Origin: Candidatus Colimorpha pelethequi
Lineage (GTDB): Bacteria; Bacteroidota; Bacteroidia; Bacteroidales; P3
Assembly: GCA_018064245.1 (NCBI GenBank)
Contig: JAGHVO010000014.1
Span: forward strand, 1-36,954
Direction of reading: 5' to 3'
Length of the DNA: 36,954 bases
Part shown: in pieces, positions 16,897-25,781 of the stretch
Layout: every line of letters starts with the position of its first letter
Numbering within the stretch: position 1 is the first letter of the stretch
Made by a program: the position numbers and the translations under genes
Notes under the pieces: model-generated
Told to the model about the DNA's origin: nothing
Database searches by the model: none
Seen by the model: only the letters and a program-made list of their open reading frames with translations

Positions 16897-17622
16897 ATGA
16901 AACGTAAATTATTTGCAATCGTACTGATGCTGGCTTGTGTGGCTACTGTTTCCGCACAGAAGAAATGGTCCTACAATTTGGGCTTCGGTGGCGAACTCAA
17001 GAGTGGTAACGTCAACTCCATTACTTTCAACAACAATGGTGGTATCGAGCGTAACGACAGCGTGTTGTCGTGCAGCGCCGACTACAGCATCATCTATGGT
17101 GAAAAAGATCAAGTCAAATACGATGAAGGTTTCACCGCCAATGCAAAAGTTGACCTCTGGCAGTATGACCGTTGGTCTCCTTTCGCATCTGTTTCCTACA
17201 TCAACAACAAATTCAAGGGTTACGAATATAAGACCAGTCTCTTGCTTGGCGCTAAATATCGCATCTACACCCTCCCTGGCGTATGCGACTACTCTGTAAG
17301 TGCCGCTTTGGTATATGATTTTGTGCAATATACCGTTGAAGATGAGGCTTTGAAACCTCAGGTAATGCGTCTTTCTCTCCGCGCCAAGGGCAAGCACAAA
17401 ATCAGTGATGCCGTTACCGTAAAGGCAACTGTTTTCTATCAGCCTTCTTTCTATGATTTCGCTGGTGACTACATTGTTACGGGTATCGCTTCTCTCGAAT
17501 CCAAGCTCTCTGCTCACTTGTTCTTCGACATCAATTTCAACTACGAATATCGTAGCATCGTTCCTGAAGGTATCAAGAATCAGGATATCATCACTACGGC
17601 TTCTTTGAAACTGAAATTCTAA
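16897..17622 (+). CDS. DUF481 family outer-membrane beta-barrel protein
   Basis: A 241-residue protein with signal peptide MKRKLFAIVLMLACVATVSA and alternating beta-strand pattern throughout, ending in an aromatic outer-membrane C-terminus (SLKLKF). GFGGELKSGNVNSITFNNNGG and the spacing of aromatic strands fit DUF481 (YdiY-like, sometimes called salt-induced outer-membrane protein). It probably forms a small barrel in the outer membrane; no substrate or enzymatic role is known to me. It has its own promoter and is followed by the convergent GH3 gene with a 15-bp gap. Confidence 0.85.
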   Translation: MKRKLFAIVLMLACVATVSAQKKWSYNLGFGGELKSGNVNSITFNNNGGIERNDSVLSCSADYSIIYGEKDQVKYDEGFTANAKVDLWQYDRWSPFASVSYINNKFKGYEYKTSLLLGAKYRIYTLPGVCDYSVSAALVYDFVQYTVEDEALKPQVMRLSLRAKGKHKISDAVTVKATVFYQPSFYDFAGDYIVTGIASLESKLSAHLFFDINFNYEYRSIVPEGIKNQDIITTASLKLKF

Positions 17623-17637
17623 GCTTGCGTAGCTTTC

Positions 17638-19989
17638 CTACCAAGTGATAGGAATATCAATCAAATCGCGGTTTGCGCTGCTAAAACCTACTTGCAGCAC
17701 AAACCGCGATCCTTTTTTAGGCGCGATGAGTTGCTGTGAGGCTTCATCGTATTGGAGAAAACTGTCCGCTTCGAGGGGAATGGAGAACGCTATTTGCTGG
17801 CTGGACTGCGTGTCAGCTGTCACTTGCTTGAATCCGACAAGGCTTTTCTTGGGAGCCAAGGTGTCGTTCGGATTTTGTAGATAGACTTGTACGCATACGC
17901 GCTCTTGCGATAGCTTGGGATGCAGTTCAACGGTGATGTTTCCGTTCACGGTGTGTGTCGCGCTGTCGTACCAAACGGTATCTAATTGGTGCTGGCTGTA
18001 GCGCAATCCGTAGCCAAAAGGAAAAAGTGGCTCATCCTCCAAGTATCGATAGGTGCGCCGTTGCATGCTGTAGTCGTCGAAAGGTGGCAGTTGTTGTGTG
18101 TTGCGGTAGAAGGTGATGGGCAGGTTGCCGAAAGAGGCGTTGGCAGCCACTTGATGGACTCCGTCGTGACACGTCAGGTTCTCCCATAGCGCTTGTCCCA
18201 TGGCTTCGCCTCCGTACCACGTCACCACGATGGCATCCACGTAATCCTTGACGGCTTCCAGTCCGATGGCACTTCCCGTACATAGTACCAAAATGATAGG
18301 TTTGCCGGTCTTTTGTTTGATTGCTTGAATCATCTGTACCTGAATTTCGGGAAGTTCGATTTTGGTGCGGTCGCCTCGATAGAATCCTGGCAGATCGACT
18401 TGCAACTCTTCGCCTTCCACGGCAGGAGAGAGTCCTCCGACAAAAATCACGGCGTCGCTCTTTTGTAGTTGTTTCCAGAATTTTTTTGATACTTTGGTGC
18501 TGTTGGTCACAAGTCCGCAACCTTGCTCCTGGAACAGTGCGATGTTGTTGGGGCAGTTTTGCAGAAAAGCCTCTTTGATGCTGGTGTGGAGGAAGTGGTT
18601 CGGCGCACCATTGTAGTTGCCCAAAACCATGGCGGAATCGTCGTTGTTTGGACCTACCAACGCAAAGTTGCGTTTCACCGAAAGGTCTAAGGGTAGGATG
18701 CCGTTGTTTTGGAGCAGTACCATGCTTTGCTTGGCGACATTGACTTCAAGACGATGGGAGTTGTTTGCATTGTCGTAATAGGTGGCTATCGCTTGCATTG
18801 CTGCGGAATTCAAGCCTGTGGCTTTGCGTAACGCACTTGCCGTACTACAATTCTGTGGTATGTCGTCAATTCCCAATTCCATTCTTGTGGAGAGGATTCT
18901 GCGAAGGTGTTCGTCAATCTGTTTTTCTGAGATATAGCCCGAATCCACGGCATCGCGCAAGGCTTGCAGACCACTTCCACATTCCAGATCGACTTCCTTT
19001 CCGAAAGCGTCTTTTGCCGCCAGTGTGGCGGTGGAATGTGTTTCGTGTCTTGGCGTTTTGCTGTCTCGCTCCCAACAGTCGTTCAGCGCCCAGCAGTCGG
19101 TTACGATGATGCCGTTGTAGTGCCATCGGTTGCGCAGCATCTCTTCCAACAGCATTTCATTGGTGCTGCAGGGAATGCCGTTGAGTCGGTTGTAGGCACT
19201 CATTACTTGCTTCACGTCGCTGTGTTGGATGATATAGGCGAATGCGGGAAGGTAGGTCGTGTGTAAATCTCTTGCCGACACTTGTGCATCGAATTGGTGT
19301 CGCGTGCTTTCGGGACCGCTGTGAACGGCAAAATGTTTTAGGCAGGCTGCCGTTGCGAGTCTTTCCGAAAATGGCGCCTTTGAAGGCAGGTGTTGCAGCC
19401 CATTGACGGCGGCCAGACCCATCTGGGCGGTAAGCCATGGGTCTTCGCCAAAGGTCTCCATTCCTCTTCCCCAACGTGGGTCTCTGAAAATATTGATGTT
19501 GGGTGCGAAAAACGACAGTCCTGCATTGTCGGTGGACTGTACCGCAGGATGAAGCGTCGTACTGTCTGTCATTTGGCAAAGATCGGAGAGTATGGCTTCA
19601 ATAGATTTGTCGCTGTTGTTGTAAGAACTGTCTATTTGGGAGGCGAGGTACTTGATTCTCGCTTCAAGGGCAACGACGTTGAATGTCTTGCGTATCAAAG
19701 CGGTGTCCCATGTCGCCGCCAATGCGATGGGCATGGGAAAAACCGTGGCGCGACCGTTGCGTGCCACGCCGTGCAGGGCTTCGTTCCACCAGCTGTATGC
19801 GCCGAGTCCGAGTCTTGAAATGGGTGGGTTGCGGTGCTCCATCAGCGAGAGCTTCTCGTCCAAGGTCAGGTGTTCTAGCAAATCCTCTATGCGTTGGGAT
19901 ATGGGCAAAGAGGTGTCTTGGTATTGCTGCGCCGTGGCGCGCCAAGGTGCGACGATAATAAGTATCAGTATGAGGCATAATCGTTTCAT
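17638..19989 (-). CDS. Glycoside hydrolase family 3 (beta-glucosidase/beta-xylosidase-like), secreted
   Basis: A 783-residue GH3 enzyme. I start it at the ATG at 19989 (MKRLCLILILIIVAPWRATAQ), a signal peptide; the frame is open another 74 codons but those overlap the ATPase gene in another frame. The N-terminal barrel has WWNEALHGVARNG, DPRWGRGMETFGEDP, KHFAVHSGPE and the nucleophile region IIVTDCWALND with Asp about 298. The alpha/beta sandwich and a C-terminal fibronectin-III-like domain (LVGFKQV near 750) follow. The DC after the nucleophile Thr recalls the SDC of the beta-xylosidase branch, so xylosidase is a fair guess. It begins 20 bp after the ATPase stop and is probably cotranscribed with it. 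Confidence 0.92.
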   Translation of the reverse strand: MKRLCLILILIIVAPWRATAQQYQDTSLPISQRIEDLLEHLTLDEKLSLMEHRNPPISRLGLGAYSWWNEALHGVARNGRATVFPMPIALAATWDTALIRKTFNVVALEARIKYLASQIDSSYNNSDKSIEAILSDLCQMTDSTTLHPAVQSTDNAGLSFFAPNINIFRDPRWGRGMETFGEDPWLTAQMGLAAVNGLQHLPSKAPFSERLATAACLKHFAVHSGPESTRHQFDAQVSARDLHTTYLPAFAYIIQHSDVKQVMSAYNRLNGIPCSTNEMLLEEMLRNRWHYNGIIVTDCWALNDCWERDSKTPRHETHSTATLAAKDAFGKEVDLECGSGLQALRDAVDSGYISEKQIDEHLRRILSTRMELGIDDIPQNCSTASALRKATGLNSAAMQAIATYYDNANNSHRLEVNVAKQSMVLLQNNGILPLDLSVKRNFALVGPNNDDSAMVLGNYNGAPNHFLHTSIKEAFLQNCPNNIALFQEQGCGLVTNSTKVSKKFWKQLQKSDAVIFVGGLSPAVEGEELQVDLPGFYRGDRTKIELPEIQVQMIQAIKQKTGKPIILVLCTGSAIGLEAVKDYVDAIVVTWYGGEAMGQALWENLTCHDGVHQVAANASFGNLPITFYRNTQQLPPFDDYSMQRRTYRYLEDEPLFPFGYGLRYSQHQLDTVWYDSATHTVNGNITVELHPKLSQERVCVQVYLQNPNDTLAPKKSLVGFKQVTADTQSSQQIAFSIPLEADSFLQYDEASQQLIAPKKGSRFVLQVGFSSANRDLIDIPITW

Positions 19990-20009
19990 TTCGTGCGACT
20001 TGTTTGGTA

Positions 20010-21131
20010 TTACAACAAAAACTCTTCGATGTTTTTGGGTGTGATGATTTTGAACTCGTGGTTGGGGTAGGCTTGCTTGAACGATTCGGGTAGTCTCGCC
20101 TTCCGTAATGGGTTGAATTTCATTTCGTAGGCGCGCAGTATGCCGTCCTCGTCTTCTACGTAGTCTATCTCTGTTTGGTCCTTGGTGCGCCAAAAATATT
20201 TGTTGCACCAAATGCCGTTGTACTCAATCATTTTCATCCGCTCGGAGATGACGAAGTTCTCCCAAAGCGCTCCGTTGTCGCTGCGGATGTCAATGGGCGA
20301 GAAGTTGGAGATAAGCGCATTGCGGACGCCGTTGTCGTAGAAGTAAATCTTGCGACTGTTCTTGAGCTCGCTGCGCATGTTACGCTTGAGACTGCTGAGG
20401 CGGAACACGATATAGGCTTTCTCCAACATGTCGATATAGCTCTCGATGGTTTTGGCATCGAGTCCAACGGTTTGTGACAGTTCGTTATAGGATACCTGCG
20501 AACCGATTTGATAGGCGAGTGCTTGTAGCAGCAATACTAATTTGGTGGGCTTTTTAATGCCGCCCAAAGCAAAGATGTCTTTGTAGAGGTAGCTGTCGGT
20601 TAGTTGCTTCAGTATCTTTTTCTCGTTTCCTTTGGATGTTACGACCTCGGGGTAGTAGCCGTAAATCATCCTGTGAGGCAACATGCGCAACTCGGTTTGT
20701 AAGCCATGATGATCTACCATTTCGCCAAACGAAATGGGGTAGATGTGGTTCTCCCATTTCCTGCCTGTGAGTGGTTCGTTGAGACGGTTGGCGAGTTCAA
20801 ACGATGAACTGCCTGTGGCGAGAAGCCTGATATCAGGCATTTGGTCGGTGATGATTTTCATACGAAGTCCGATGTCGGGTATGCGTTGCGCCTCGTCAAT
20901 GACAATGGTCTTTTTGTTGCCGATAATGCTGCGCAGTTTCGGTGAGGTCATGTCAGAAAACAATAGTTGCGTATCAACATCGTCTCCGTAGAACCAGAAA
21001 TTTGAACCGTTTTCAGGAAACATCTCTTTGAGAATGGTCGTTTTTCCCACTTGCCTACAGCCAATGAGTATGATTGCTTTGCTGCTATCAAGTTGGTCTG
21101 TAATTATTTGGTTGATTTTTCGTGTTACCAT
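20010..21131 (-). CDS. AAA+ ATPase with DUF4143-type PD-(D/E)XK-like C-terminus (copy 2)
   Basis: A 373-residue AAA_14/DUF4143-family protein, clearly diverged from copy 1. Walker A is GCRQVGKT (residues 24-31); Walker B is IVIDEAQRIPDIG; the sensor region ATGSSSFELANRLNEPLTGR is typical. The C-terminal tail carries D323 (TEIDYV), E336 and K338 (YEMKFN), the same D-x12-E-x-K spacing as copy 1. The ATG at 21131 follows a -7 box at 21151-21158. A six-copy 32-bp array begins 18 bp upstream of that box. The GH3 gene starts 20 bp after its stop. The function of the family is not established; ATP-driven DNA remodelling or cleavage is inference from the motifs. Confidence 0.9.
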   Translation of the reverse strand: MVTRKINQIITDQLDSSKAIILIGCRQVGKTTILKEMFPENGSNFWFYGDDVDTQLLFSDMTSPKLRSIIGNKKTIVIDEAQRIPDIGLRMKIITDQMPDIRLLATGSSSFELANRLNEPLTGRKWENHIYPISFGEMVDHHGLQTELRMLPHRMIYGYYPEVVTSKGNEKKILKQLTDSYLYKDIFALGGIKKPTKLVLLLQALAYQIGSQVSYNELSQTVGLDAKTIESYIDMLEKAYIVFRLSSLKRNMRSELKNSRKIYFYDNGVRNALISNFSPIDIRSDNGALWENFVISERMKMIEYNGIWCNKYFWRTKDQTEIDYVEDEDGILRAYEMKFNPLRKARLPESFKQAYPNHEFKIITPKNIEEFLL

Positions 21132-21150
21132 TGTTGTCTCTGTTTTGGTG

Positions 21151-21158
21151 CAAATTTA
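21151..21158 (-). promoter_or_regulatory. Promoter -7 box (TAAATTTG) for ATPase copy 2
   Basis: TAAATTTG on the minus strand, 19 nt before the ATG at 21131. The expected -33 position falls at the edge of the tandem array (21177), so array occupancy could affect this promoter. Confidence 0.55.
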
Positions 21159-21176
21159 CAAATATTTTTTCAAATA

Positions 21177-21360
21177 ATTCCTAAAAAGTGGCGATATTTT
21201 GGGAATGTATTCCTGAAAGTAGGCGATATTTGTGGATTGTATTCCTAAAATGCAGCGATAATTTCGGACTATATTCCTAAAATTGGGCGATATTTTTGGA
21301 ATGTATTCCTAAAAAGTGGCGATAATTTCGGAATATATTCCTGAAATTAGGCGATATTGT
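21177..21360 (-). repeat. Six-copy 32-bp tandem array upstream of ATPase copy 2
   Basis: Units begin at 21177, 21209, 21241, 21273, 21305 and 21337, a period of exactly 32 bp. On the plus strand each unit starts ATTCCTRAAA and has RGCGATA in the centre; the first five end in GGAAT, GGATT or GGACT plus GT or AT, and the sixth decays after GATATT. In the first unit ATTCCTAAAA can pair with TTTTGGGAAT, a 10-bp stem with one wobble and a 10-nt loop; other units keep most of this. The array lies between the rocD terminator and the ATPase promoter. No spacers, so not CRISPR. Confidence 0.92.
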
Positions 21361-21435
21361 AGTGTCTTGGACAGCGCGAATATTTTTTGGAAAACCTATT
21401 AGGATCGTTTGTTGGGAATGGCGATGGAAGAGCGT

Positions 21436-21471
21436 AAAAAAAGTGAGGCGCCACAGTTGGTGGCGCCTCAC
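21436..21471 (-). terminator. Intrinsic terminator of the ornithine aminotransferase gene
   Basis: On the minus strand a perfect 12-bp stem (GTGAGGCGCCAC / GTGGCGCCTCAC, 5-nt loop) followed by seven T. It lies about 30 nt after the rocD stop and isolates it from the array and ATPase beyond. Confidence 0.92.
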
Positions 21472-21500
21472 AACTATTTGTTGTTTTGCTTATTCGCTTA

Positions 21501-22721
21501 TCATTCAAAAGAGGCGATGGCCTTCTTGATGATTTCCATTGCTTCACGCAACTGCTCTTCGGTGATTACCAGAGGAGGTGCGAAGCGGATGATGTGCTGG
21601 TGGGTGGGCTTTGCCAAAACGCCCATGTCGCGCATCTTCAAGCAAACGTCCCAAGCTTCTTTGCCGTTGTGGGGCTTGATGATGATGGCGTTCAAGAGAC
21701 CTTTGCCACGAACCTTCTCGATCATCGGGCTCTTGAAGTTGGACATCTCTTCGCGGAAGATCTTGCCGAGGCGATCTGCGTTCTCCATCAGTTTTTCGTC
21801 CTTGATAACCTGAAGGGCTGCGATGGAAACCTTTGCGGCGATGGGGTTGCCACCGAAGGTGGAGCCGTGCTCGCCGGGCTTGATGTTGAGCATGATTTCG
21901 TCGTCTGCGAGGACTGCGGATACGGGAACTACGCCACCGCCGAGGGCCTTGCCAAGGATAAGAATGTCGGGACGAACACCTTCGTGGTCGCAAGCGAGCA
22001 TCTTACCGGTACGTGCGATACCGCACTGTACTTCGTCGGCCATGAACAATACATTGTATTTCTTGCAGATGTCGTAGCATTTTTTCAGATAGCCCTCATC
22101 GGGTACATAAACGCCAGCTTCACCCTGGATAGGCTCCAACAAGAAACCGGCAATCTTGTCGCCATGTTCGCTCAAAACCTTTTCGAGTGCAGCGGGATCG
22201 TTGTAAGGAATGCGCATGAAACCAGGAGTCATAGGACCATAGTTGGCGTAGCTCTCGGGATCGTTGCTCATGGTGATGATGGTGATGGTGCGGCCGTGGA
22301 AGTTGCCTTCGCAGCAAACAATCATTACTTCGTCGTTCTTGATGCCTTTTTTCACGACACCCCAACGACGGGCGAGTTTCAGAGCGGTCTCGTCAGCTTC
22401 GGCGCCAGAGTTCATTGGCAGAACTTTTTCGTAGCCAAAATATTCGGTGACATATTTTTCCCATTCGCCGAGGCAGTTGTTGTAGAAAGCGCGGCTGCTG
22501 AGGGTGAGTTCGTGTGCCTGGTCGCAGAGGGCCTTCACAATCTTGGGGTGGCAGTGGCCTTGGTTTACTGCGGAATATGCCGAAAGAAAGTCAAAGTATT
22601 TTTTGCCTTCGCAGTCCCATACGAAAGCGCCTTCGCCCTTGGCGAGTACTACTGGTAGTGGATGATAGTTATGGGCGCCGTATTTGGCTTCCATTTCCAT
22701 GAATTGTTCTGATTTTGTCAT
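21501..22721 (-). CDS. rocD: Ornithine aminotransferase
   Basis: A 406-residue class III PLP-dependent aminotransferase converting ornithine and 2-oxoglutarate to glutamate-5-semialdehyde and glutamate. It starts at the ATG at 22721 ([19 protein letters not shown]); upstream codons in the frame overlap the promoter. The PLP lysine is in ILGKALGGG (about residue 258). [15 protein letters not shown] supplies the PLP-ring Asp. [22 protein letters not shown] and HGSTFGGNP also match the ornithine aminotransferase branch closely, as does the overall length. Its own promoter and strong terminator indicate a single-gene transcript, linking arginine/ornithine to proline or glutamate metabolism. Confidence 0.95.
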   Translation of the reverse strand: MTKSEQFMEMEAKYGAHNYHPLPVVLAKGEGAFVWDCEGKKYFDFLSAYSAVNQGHCHPKIVKALCDQAHELTLSSRAFYNNCLGEWEKYVTEYFGYEKVLPMNSGAEADETALKLARRWGVVKKGIKNDEVMIVCCEGNFHGRTITIITMSNDPESYANYGPMTPGFMRIPYNDPAALEKVLSEHGDKIAGFLLEPIQGEAGVYVPDEGYLKKCYDICKKYNVLFMADEVQCGIARTGKMLACDHEGVRPDILILGKALGGGVVPVSAVLADDEIMLNIKPGEHGSTFGGNPIAAKVSIAALQVIKDEKLMENADRLGKIFREEMSNFKSPMIEKVRGKGLLNAIIIKPHNGKEAWDVCLKMRDMGVLAKPTHQHIIRFAPPLVITEEQLREAMEIIKKAIASFE

Positions 22722-22762
22722 AATGTTAGTGTTTTTATTAAGTTTAACTTGATTCGATTTTG

Positions 22763-22770
22763 CAAATTTA
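22763..22770 (-). promoter_or_regulatory. Promoter -7 box (TAAATTTG) for rocD
   Basis: TAAATTTG on the minus strand, 41 nt before the ATG at 22721, in the 96-bp divergent gap to the ABC transporter gene. Confidence 0.55.
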
Positions 22771-22817
22771 CACAATTTTTCTAATAAAAAAACGTATTTA
22801 TAATAAAAAAAATTAGC

Positions 22818-24569
22818 GTGGACGCAAACACCCCTATATCACTGCAAAATGACAATGCCGTCGTCCTTCAGGTGGAAGGACTTTCGGTGGATTTTCTGAG
22901 AAACGGAAACTATCAAACGGTGGTGAAAAATGTTTCCTACCGTCTTTTCCGTGGCCGTACTTTGGGCATTGTGGGCGAGTCGGGCTCTGGCAAGTCGGTC
23001 AGCTCGATGGCTGTTATGCAGTTGTTGCCGAGGCCGCAGTCGCGAGTCTCGTCGGGAGAAGTATTGTTCACGCCTTCTGGCGGTTCCGCGCCTATCGATT
23101 TGTTGCAACTTTCCGACAAGGAGATGAATGTCTATCGCGGCAACCGTATCTCGATGGTGTTTCAAGAACCCATGACATCGCTCAATCCCGTTCAGAAATG
23201 TGGCGCCCAGGTGATGGAAATGTTGCTGTTGCACGAAAAGGTTACTCGTGAAGAGGCGCGTCAGCGGGTGCTGGATCTTTTCAACGAGGTGATGTTGCCT
23301 CGCCCTGAGAAGATTTTCGACAGCTATCCTCACGAAATCAGTGGCGGACAGAAACAACGTGTGATGATTGCCATGGCGCTGGTGTGTCATCCCGACATCT
23401 TGATTGCCGACGAACCCACCACGGCATTGGATGTAACGGTGCAGAAAACCATTCTTGAACTGTTGCGTTCGTTGCAGCAGAAATACGGCATCGGTATCAT
23501 TTTCATTTCCCACGATTTGGGTGTCATTGCGCAGATTGCCGACGATGTGGCGGTTATGTATAAAGGCGAGATTGTGGAGCAAGGCAAGGCCAATGATGTG
23601 TTGTCCAATCCTCAGCATCCCTACACCAAGGGACTTTTGGCATGCCGACCTCCGCTGGACGTGCGTCCGCGCAGGTTGCCTACGGTCAAGGATTTTCTGG
23701 CACAAGCCGCCCATCCTGAGGATCCGTTGCCGAGTGAATTTAGCGAGAAAGTCGTCCCTCGAGTTTTCGATTCTGAGGAACAACCTTTGCTCTCGGTGCG
23801 CAATCTTGAAGTGGTCTATGCATTGAAAAAGAATCTCTTCGGCAAGGTTTTGCAAGAGCTGAAAGCTGTTGATAAGGTCTCGTTTGATATTTATAAAGGT
23901 GAGACTTTGGGTTTGGTGGGTGAGTCGGGCTGTGGAAAAAGCACCTTGGGACGTGCCATTATGCGCTTGATTGACAGTCATTCGGGTGACGTGCTTTTTA
24001 ATGGCGTTTCGCTCCGTGACCTTTCCTCGGGTGAGTTGAAAAAACTTCGTCCCAAGATTCAGATTGTGTTCCAAGACCCCTATTCATCGCTAAATCCTCG
24101 CATTCCCATTGGCGATGCCATTTTGGAACCGCTCAAAAACTACAATATCGGAAAAAACGACCAAGAACGGCGTGCTATGGTGCTGGAATTGATGCAGCAA
24201 GTTGGACTTGAACCCGAGTGGTATGGTCGCTATCCGCATGAGTTTTCGGGCGGTCAGCGTCAGCGTGTCTGTATTGCAAGGGCGTTGGTATTGCGTCCCG
24301 AGTTGGTCATCTGCGACGAAAGCGTTTCGGCGTTGGATGTTTCGGTTCAGGCACAGGTGCTCAATTTGCTTAACGAGCTAAAGGAAAAATACAACTATAC
24401 CTATCTTTTCATTACCCACGACCTTTCGGTGGTCAAGTTTCTTTCCGACCGCATCATGGTAATGGAAAAAGGGCATATAGTAGAAATGGGGACTGCCGAT
24501 GAACTCTACGCAAATCCCCAAAAAGAATATACCAAGAAACTGCTCTCGGCAATACCGCGCATCAACTGA
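22818..24569 (+). CDS. Oligopeptide/dipeptide-type ABC transporter, two fused ATP-binding domains
   Basis: A 583-residue protein with two complete ABC ATPase domains (DppD-like then DppF-like, as in YejF or GsiA). Domain 1: Walker A GESGSGKS at residues 53-60, signature ISGGQKQR, Walker [13 protein letters not shown]. Domain 2: Walker [10 protein letters not shown] from residue 368, signature FSGGQRQR near 475, Walker [12 protein letters not shown]. Each domain ends with the oligopeptide-binding C-terminal extension ([27 protein letters not shown]). The start appears to be GTG at 22818; there is no usable ATG before Walker A. No permease or binding-protein gene lies nearby, so the membrane partners are encoded elsewhere. 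Confidence 0.93.
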   Translation: MDANTPISLQNDNAVVLQVEGLSVDFLRNGNYQTVVKNVSYRLFRGRTLGIVGESGSGKSVSSMAVMQLLPRPQSRVSSGEVLFTPSGGSAPIDLLQLSDKEMNVYRGNRISMVFQEPMTSLNPVQKCGAQVMEMLLLHEKVTREEARQRVLDLFNEVMLPRPEKIFDSYPHEISGGQKQRVMIAMALVCHPDILIADEPTTALDVTVQKTILELLRSLQQKYGIGIIFISHDLGVIAQIADDVAVMYKGEIVEQGKANDVLSNPQHPYTKGLLACRPPLDVRPRRLPTVKDFLAQAAHPEDPLPSEFSEKVVPRVFDSEEQPLLSVRNLEVVYALKKNLFGKVLQELKAVDKVSFDIYKGETLGLVGESGCGKSTLGRAIMRLIDSHSGDVLFNGVSLRDLSSGELKKLRPKIQIVFQDPYSSLNPRIPIGDAILEPLKNYNIGKNDQERRAMVLELMQQVGLEPEWYGRYPHEFSGGQRQRVCIARALVLRPELVICDESVSALDVSVQAQVLNLLNELKEKYNYTYLFITHDLSVVKFLSDRIMVMEKGHIVEMGTADELYANPQKEYTKKLLSAIPRIN

Positions 24570-24606
24570 CGGCGCTCAATTCCGTTTTTCGACTAGAAAA
24601 CGAGCC

Positions 24607-25008
24607 TTATTTTTTCTTGCTCAGCATTTCCTTGGCCTCGATGGTCATCGTTGCGTGTGGCACTACCATCAAGCGCTCTTTTGGAATGAGTTTGCCAGTG
24701 ACTTTGCAGATTCCGTAGGTTTTGTTCTCGATACGGATCAATGCGTCTCTCAAGTCGCGGATGAATTTCTGTTGGCGCGCTGCAAGACGTGCGTTTTCTT
24801 CCTTCGAAAGAACGTTGCTTCCTTCTTCAAGGGTCTTGAATGTGGGAGCAGTGTCGTTTACGTCGTTCTCATTGCCTGCAAGATTGGCTTTCAGTGCTTC
24901 TAAATTAAATTCCGCCTCTTCGATTTTCTTGAGTATGAGTTCTTTGAATTCCTGTAGTTCTTCGGCAGAATAGCAATTTTTTTCGATATTTTCACTCGTA
25001 TTACCCAT
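24607..25008 (-). CDS. DksA/TraR-family protein with degraded zinc finger
   Basis: A 133-residue protein with an N-terminal coiled-coil region (about residues 15-95) and the C-terminal DksA-type motif YGICKVTGKLIPKERL followed by VPHATMTIEAK. Only one cysteine of the four-Cys zinc finger remains; this cysteine-poor form is the usual Bacteroidetes type in my recollection. DksA-family proteins bind RNA polymerase through the secondary channel and adjust transcription during starvation together with ppGpp; whether this member does so is inference. A -7 box lies at 25034-25041. It converges with the ABC gene. Confidence 0.85.
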   Translation of the reverse strand: MGNTSENIEKNCYSAEELQEFKELILKKIEEAEFNLEALKANLAGNENDVNDTAPTFKTLEEGSNVLSKEENARLAARQQKFIRDLRDALIRIENKTYGICKVTGKLIPKERLMVVPHATMTIEAKEMLSKKK

Positions 25009-25033
25009 AGTAGTTTGTTTTGATTATTGGGGG

Positions 25034-25041
25034 CAAATTTA
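25034..25041 (-). promoter_or_regulatory. Promoter -7 box (TAAATTTG) for the DksA-like gene
   Basis: TAAATTTG on the minus strand with TTGC at 25063-25066 upstream (21-nt spacer), the same -33 form and spacing as at the EEP-family promoter. It lies 25 nt before the ATG at 25008. Confidence 0.6.
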
Positions 25042-25145
25042 CTAATAATTTGTTGTCGTTTGGCAATAAACTATCAACATAATGTTGAAAACGTGTTGTG
25101 GGATTGATAAATACAAGCTTGTCCCGATTTTCGATTTTATCGTCA

Positions 25146-25667
25146 TTAGGAAAGATAGAGGTCGATAAGTCCGGCCGGAGCGGTGATGAAAATCGTTTTT
25201 TGCGCCCTGTCGACCTTGTCGATTACTTGGTCTATCAAAGGAATGAGGATTTCCGTTTCGTCTTTCATTATTTGTAGCAGTGGCTGGGCGGGATATTCGA
25301 TGATGGTGCGTAAAACTCCGATGTCGCCATATTCCGAATCGATGATTTTGAAACCGATGACTTCGTGATAGTAGAACTGGTTCCCAGTCAGTTTGGGCAA
25401 ATTGCTCAAGGGCAGATAGAGTTCGCAACCCACCAGACTCAAAGCTTCTTCTTTGGAAATGTCTTCAAAAGCCAAGGTGGCTTTGTTTCCGTTAAGGTTT
25501 TGGATTTGAAAAAAGTAGGGGATGAGGTTGCCCTTGATTTCTACGAAAGCTGAATCCAAATCGGCATATTCACAGGGGTCGTCTACGTCAAGAAATAAGA
25601 TTACTTCTCCTTTTAATCCGTATGGTTTGGTTATTTTGCCTAAATAATAGCACTCCTCTTTGTTCAT
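25146..25667 (-). CDS. rimM: Ribosome maturation factor RimM
   Basis: A 173-residue protein with the RimM N-terminal barrel (YLGKITKPYGLKGEVILFLD) and the C-terminal PRC-barrel (YYHEVIGFKIIDSEYGDIGVL through ILIPLIDQVIDKVD). It assists 30S subunit head assembly by binding S19. In many bacteria rimM follows rpsP, but here rpsP is about 6 kb away and on the other strand. It is probably transcribed with the LRR-protein and RibF genes upstream on the same strand. A YTTRAC hexamer array occupies its upstream intergenic region. Confidence 0.93.
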   Translation of the reverse strand: MNKEECYYLGKITKPYGLKGEVILFLDVDDPCEYADLDSAFVEIKGNLIPYFFQIQNLNGNKATLAFEDISKEEALSLVGCELYLPLSNLPKLTGNQFYYHEVIGFKIIDSEYGDIGVLRTIIEYPAQPLLQIMKDETEILIPLIDQVIDKVDRAQKTIFITAPAGLIDLYLS

Positions 25668-25726
25668 TATGCTTTTTATATAGTTGAAAATTATGATATT
25701 AGAAGATTTGGAGATTATATTTAGCT

Positions 25727-25776
25727 AAGGGTTAAGGGTTAAGGTCAAGGTCAAAGTCAAGGTTAAAGTTAAGGTC
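25727..25776 (-). repeat. YTTRAC hexamer array, site A (upstream of rimM)
   Basis: On the plus strand two AAGGGTT heptamers are followed by six exact-register hexamers (AAGGTC or AAAGTT types). On the sense strand of rimM these read as YTTRAC. The array starts 5 nt after the stop of the LRR gene and ends 59 nt before the rimM ATG. Its distal edge, GATGATTAGTGACCTTAAC, recurs exactly at site C (32406-32424). Confidence 0.9.
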
Positions 25777-25781
25777 ACTAA

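Noticed and set aside
10742-19989. Polysaccharide utilisation locus
   Set aside because: GH29 and GH3 are present, but no SusC/SusD pair, hybrid two-component or anti-sigma regulator lies nearby.
19990-20211. 74-codon N-terminal extension of the GH3 protein
   Set aside because: It overlaps the ATPase gene in another frame and hides the signal peptide that begins at 19989.
21177-21368. CRISPR array
   Set aside because: The whole 32-bp unit is conserved and adjoins the next with no spacers; there are no cas genes. Same reasoning for 13516-13628.
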